A stretch of DNA of 64,000 nt, taken from assembly GCA_026388275.1 (NCBI GenBank), contig JAPLKB010000058.1, positions 141,098 through 205,097 on the forward strand, read 5' to 3'. Of the stretch, positions 62,038-64,000 are shown piece by piece (position 1 is the first letter of the stretch; every line of letters starts with the position of its first letter). The translations under genes were made by a program, and so were the position numbers. The notes under the pieces were generated by a model, which saw only the letters and a list, made by a program, of their open reading frames with translations, had not been told where the DNA came from and did not search any database. The stretch comes from Pseudomonadota bacterium (GTDB lineage: Bacteria > Desulfobacterota > Syntrophorhabdia > Syntrophorhabdales > Syntrophorhabdaceae).

Positions 62038-62451
62038 ATGCGAGACATTGCATTTCTTGTGTCAGAGGATGAATGGATTACAGCCAAGGCCAACTTTGAT
62101 GGTCTGGGCGAGAACGCAGAAAGAACATTGAGAACAAGATTTGATTATTGGCTGGAATGCAGAAAACCAAATAAAAAGTGGTACCATGGATGGAGCCAAT
62201 CCGAGTTTGGAGGCAAGTACACTCATTGCTTTGTTTTCAAATGTGAAGAGAAGAAGAAGGCACATCGGTTTTATGGATTCTTATGTAATCCAAAGGCTTC
62301 AAATCGGAGATACCAAGCTTGTATATTGGTTAGCCATGTATACAAGAAAGAATGGAAGACAGATCCAACTAATTTACAGAGGGTAGATGAGATAAGCAGA
62401 AAGCCCCCTGTTGAGCGGGCTATAAGCGATTATTTTAAGGAGAGGCCATGA
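62038..62451 (+). CDS. RelE/HigB-superfamily toxin-like protein
   Basis: About 137 residues from ATG 62038, which has GGAAG 8 bases upstream; the frame is open to GTG 61975. The core HRFYGFLCNP, ACILVSHVYKKEWKTD and VDEISRKPP resembles phage Gp49/HigB-like members of the RelE superfamily (ribosome-dependent mRNA cleavage). The following gene is an Xre-type protein whose start overlaps its stop by 4 bases, the usual reversed toxin-antitoxin order of higBA. Catalytic residues cannot be assigned with confidence. Confidence 0.72.
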   Translation: MRDIAFLVSEDEWITAKANFDGLGENAERTLRTRFDYWLECRKPNKKWYHGWSQSEFGGKYTHCFVFKCEEKKKAHRFYGFLCNPKASNRRYQACILVSHVYKKEWKTDPTNLQRVDEISRKPPVERAISDYFKERP

Positions 62452-63044
62452 AGACTCATTGGACGGAACGGAGCATTGAAGACTATGTTTTTCGAATTGG
62501 AGCAGATCTTATTGCTCAGTTAGAAGAAAAGATGGAAGTCCTAAAGATTTCACAAAATGAACTGGCCGAGAGACTAAATATAACGAAGGGACGCGTCTCA
62601 CAGGTATTTAATCATCCCGGAAATATCACTCTTGGCAATATTATTAGATATACTAGGTCACTTGGCATGAAGGCGTCGATCGTAGCTTATGAAGATGGAG
62701 ATCCGGAGAACAAAAAAGGTCCTATTAATTCGGACATTTTTCGAATTTGTTGGGAAAAATACGGGAAACCACGCGATTTCTGGGCGATTCAACAAAATAG
62801 TACCGGAGCCATAAAAAATCATTCTATTTGCTCTAACATATCGACGACGCCTAACATAGGCGAGAGAAAATTAGAAAATCCTTCAAACCATTTGATTGGA
62901 AGCGCAATGTTGGAAGCGCGGATCACCGAGGAAAGTAAACTCACTTATTATGATTCTGGAATTAAACCACAGCAATTCATGGAACGCTATCTTACTGTGT
63001 CACAGTCAACCGAGTGCGGTTATGTTGCCGCTTCGCCGCTATGA
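62448..63044 (+). CDS. Xre-type helix-turn-helix antitoxin-like protein
   Basis: A 198-aa protein. Residues about 30-75 are an Xre-type helix-turn-helix (SQNELAERLNITKGRVSQVF, TLGNIIRYTRSLGMKA). The middle PINSDIFRICWEKYGKPRDF and the C-terminal tail are unassigned; antitoxins of this type use such tails to block the toxin. It overlaps the toxin gene by 4 bases. A DUF3467 gene follows after 27 bases. Confidence 0.8.
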   Translation: MKTHWTERSIEDYVFRIGADLIAQLEEKMEVLKISQNELAERLNITKGRVSQVFNHPGNITLGNIIRYTRSLGMKASIVAYEDGDPENKKGPINSDIFRICWEKYGKPRDFWAIQQNSTGAIKNHSICSNISTTPNIGERKLENPSNHLIGSAMLEARITEESKLTYYDSGIKPQQFMERYLTVSQSTECGYVAASPL

Positions 63045-63071
63045 ACCTAACTAACAAAAAGGAGGAATGTT

Positions 63072-63383
63072 ATGGAACTTAACCAATTATCCGAAATAAC
63101 TACAATTGATGTTGAGAAAAAGGATGCAATACCCACTATTTACTGTAATCAAATTCGTGTGGTCATGTCTCAGTGGGATATGACCATCGAAGTAGGTGAG
63201 GCTAATTTTTCGAAAATGACTGAGGGGGAGAATGGGAAAAAGAACCTTCCTGTTGAGTTTAAGGCGCGTATTGTGATGAGTCCTCAGCATGGTAAGGCGG
63301 TTGCTCAAGTCCTGATGGATCAGATAAAGAAATATGAAGATGATTTTGGGGAGCTTAAAATTCTGCTGAAACAACCGAAATAA
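63072..63383 (+). CDS. DUF3467 protein
   Basis: A 103-aa protein with the DUF3467 pattern: NQIRVVMSQWDMTIEVGE near the front and ARIVMSPQHGKAVAQVL, QIKKYEDDFGEL near the end. The family has no known function. AAAGGAGG precedes the ATG by 6 bases. It is the third gene of the toxin-antitoxin-like set, an arrangement I do not know as a standard one. Confidence 0.8.
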   Translation: MELNQLSEITTIDVEKKDAIPTIYCNQIRVVMSQWDMTIEVGEANFSKMTEGENGKKNLPVEFKARIVMSPQHGKAVAQVLMDQIKKYEDDFGELKILLKQPK

Positions 63384-63585
63384 ATTATCATAAGTTAAAG
63401 GATTAGCAAGGGGGCAGAAGGAGAGTCCAATAAATAGGCAATTCCTCGTCCTTCCTCCCTGCGCGCCTCTTCCGACAACGCATATTTATTCTATTCTGTT
63501 ATTGAGATGACATTTATTGTATTAGAATTCAATGGCCCGTCCACTCTCAGATAATAATTATTACCACTTGAAACTTTGCACATCG

Positions 63586-63755
63586 AGGCAAGTCAGTAAA
63601 AACTTGATAACAGGAAAGCAGCAGTACCACAGCCAAAAGCCACGCAGTGCACATTTCGGTAAGAAAGCAGTACCTCAGGCAAAAACCGCGAAGCATAACT
63701 TTCGGGAAGAAAGATTTGGCTTCAGGCAGAAACCATGCAGCATGAACTTCAGCTG
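63586..63755. repeat. four degenerate 45-47-base tandem repeats
   Basis: Units starting near 63586, 63631, 63677 and 63724 share the pattern AGGCAAAAACC-GC-AGCATAACTTTCGG-AAGAAAG. Their spacings of 45, 46 and 47 bases are not multiples of three, so the open frame across them (63532-63759) is unlikely to be a protein. They lie between DUF3467 and the transposase end. Otherwise the stretch 63384-63874 is empty. Confidence 0.5.
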
Positions 63756-63874
63756 TTAACCCAATAATCAATTCCCTCTCATATCTTCCAACCATTGATC
63801 TATCGGTTTTTTTATTCGAACCTTAACGACAATCTCTCCTTTGTCATCATAGAAGACGGCTGGAGTTGCCCCTA

Positions 63875-64000
63875 TTAAACCGGACACTCTTCTAACTTAT
63901 CTAATGCTCTCCTGTGCTCTCTCGGTGATTTCATTTTCAATCCCTTATGGGGATGATATTCATTGTAATCCTCTAACCAGAAAGGGATTTGTTCCATAAC
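63875..64000 (-). mobile_element. IS3-family transposase C-terminus, cut by the window edge
   Basis: The last 126 bases on the minus strand encode 41 residues ending the integrase core of an IS3-family transposase: IPFWLEDYNEYHPHKGLKMK and SPREHRRALDKLEECPV, then TAA. The region just beyond the stop (TGTCCGGTTTAATAGGGGCA) would hold the right terminal repeat, but the other end lies outside the window so it cannot be checked. Confidence 0.85.

Noticed and set aside
63586..63755. CRISPR array
   Set aside because: Only four imperfect units, with no constant repeat and variable spacer division, and no cas genes.
63532..63759. 75-codon frame across the degenerate repeats
   Set aside because: The DNA repeats are 45-47 bases apart, which does not keep the frame, so coding is unlikely.

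Overview
The window reads as chromosomal DNA of a Gram-negative, moderately AT-rich bacterium, most likely an anaerobe of the former Deltaproteobacteria (Desulfobacterota; a Syntrophorhabdus/Syntrophus-like lineage is my best guess). The basis is the mix of RpoH, a Tat system, an MSHA-like type IV pilus system with a secretin, an O-antigen-ligase protein, a fused NapH/NapG-type polyferredoxin, PAS-LuxR and MASE3 sensory proteins and many sigma-54 activators. The taxonomic call is inference; there is no rRNA to settle it.

Layout. 0-6.6 kb: end of rpoH, tRNA-Ser(TGA), fabH (minus), then tatA-tatC-glmU-glmS, with a glmU that lacks most of its acetyltransferase domain. 6.7-15 kb: a large hybrid histidine kinase with an NtrC-type regulator, a receiver-like plus ATPase-only kinase pair, UspA, a hemerythrin, and two decayed genes (a ferredoxin and a TauE/SafE permease). 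15-24 kb: MgtA-like P-type ATPase, serA, a PCC/DUF296 protein, a redox cluster (NapH/NapG fusion, Tat-exported DUF362 protein, Tat-exported molybdopterin protein) and an SfsA-GIY-YIG fusion. 24-30 kb: remnants, a PEP-utilizer mobile domain with a Tm-1-like protein, a PAS-GAF-LuxR regulator and an MFS transporter.

30.5-51.3 kb is the centrepiece: a minus-strand surface-pilus region. A LexA-like winged-helix regulator (without a peptidase domain) heads the operon regulator-pilMN-pilO-pilP-mshL-gspB/TPR-pilT-like, followed by pilT, pilB/gspE, a frameshifted pilC/gspF, a PilS/PilR-type two-component pair, four pilin genes, a YfhO-like membrane protein and an O-antigen-ligase-type protein. A consensus sigma-70 promoter overlapped by a repeated dyad lies in front of the regulator. 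Two -24/-12 (sigma-54) promoters lie in front of two pilin genes, which fits control by the adjacent PilR-type activator. One pilin carries a C-terminal CFI-box domain, and one PilT-like ATPase carries an extra C-terminal beta-rich domain.

51.3-58.2 kb: MoxR-DUF58-transglutaminase operon, then a MASE3 histidine kinase with NarL-type regulator and a stand-alone receiver. 58.2-64 kb is accessory: a TPR protein, many hairpins, a frameshifted small gene, an exported dienelactone-hydrolase-like enzyme, a NERD protein translationally coupled to a tiny four-cysteine protein, a RelE/HigB-like toxin with an Xre-type antitoxin and a DUF3467 protein, degenerate 45-47-bp repeats, and the end of an IS3-family transposase running off the right edge.

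I do not see CRISPR arrays, a complete phage or an unmistakably new system. The best candidates for something undescribed are the LexA-like autoregulated pilus operon with its CFI-box pilin and extended PilT, and the small-gene island at the right end.
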